DNA of 5,525 bases, taken from the NCBI GenBank assembly GCA_039927975.1, contig JBDSTZ010000068.1, positions 1 to 5,525 of the forward strand, in the 5' to 3' direction. The notes under the pieces are model-generated. The model made no database searches. It worked only from the letters and a program-made list of their open reading frames with translations, and had not been told where the DNA came from. The stretch comes from JBDSTZ01 sp039927975. GTDB lineage: Bacteria; Pseudomonadota; Gammaproteobacteria; Burkholderiales; Burkholderiaceae_D. The position numbers and the translations under genes are program-made. This document shows positions 5,491 through 5,525 of the stretch, one piece after another (position 1 is the stretch's first letter; every line of letters begins with the position of its first letter).

Positions 5491-5525
5491 ACCGTCATCG
5501 CCCTTCGGCGCCGGCCGCTCCGGCC

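Noticed and set aside
5510..5524. GCCGG/CCGGC inverted repeat after aroG
   Set aside because: Only 5 bp of stem, no T tract, and the window ends there, so a terminator cannot be supported.

Overview
The window looks like a high-GC betaproteobacterial chromosome, most likely Oxalobacteraceae (Massilia/Duganella type). This is an inference from the strong G/C third-position bias, the protein resemblances and the tldD/aroG neighbourhood. No database search was possible.

Layout: (1) 1-446, + strand: the 3' end of tldD, followed by a hairpin that probably terminates it. (2) 447-1180: a 734-bp stretch with no securely identified gene. It holds a GTCCCT hexamer run, degenerate 33-bp repeats, and about 19 copies of an AT-richer 14-bp tandem repeat. 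On the minus strand it also carries an uncertain Leu-rich ORF with an unusually strong ribosome binding site and 11-residue periodicity. (3) 1181-3856, - strand: a complete TonB-dependent outer-membrane receptor of 891 aa with signal peptide, plug, barrel and C-terminal Phe, followed by a strong hairpin. (4) 3857-4428: the divergent intergenic region. It has a 12-bp palindrome near the receptor side. Closer to aroG it contains a sigma70-like promoter, a 21-codon Phe-rich leader peptide and a textbook intrinsic terminator. (5) 4429-5490, + strand: complete aroG, a class I DAHP synthase of the AroFGH type.

The most notable system is the aroG leader. Promoter, short ORF with six Phe codons and one Tyr codon in its first 12 codons, mutually exclusive RNA helices and terminator are arranged as in classical ribosome-mediated transcription attenuation. 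The enzyme also keeps the Ser that marks Phe-inhibited relatives, so Phe is predicted to control this first shikimate-pathway step twice: at transcription (charged tRNA-Phe) and at the enzyme (allostery). The TonB receptor and repeat block may be a lineage-specific insertion between tldD and aroG; its substrate cannot be read from sequence.
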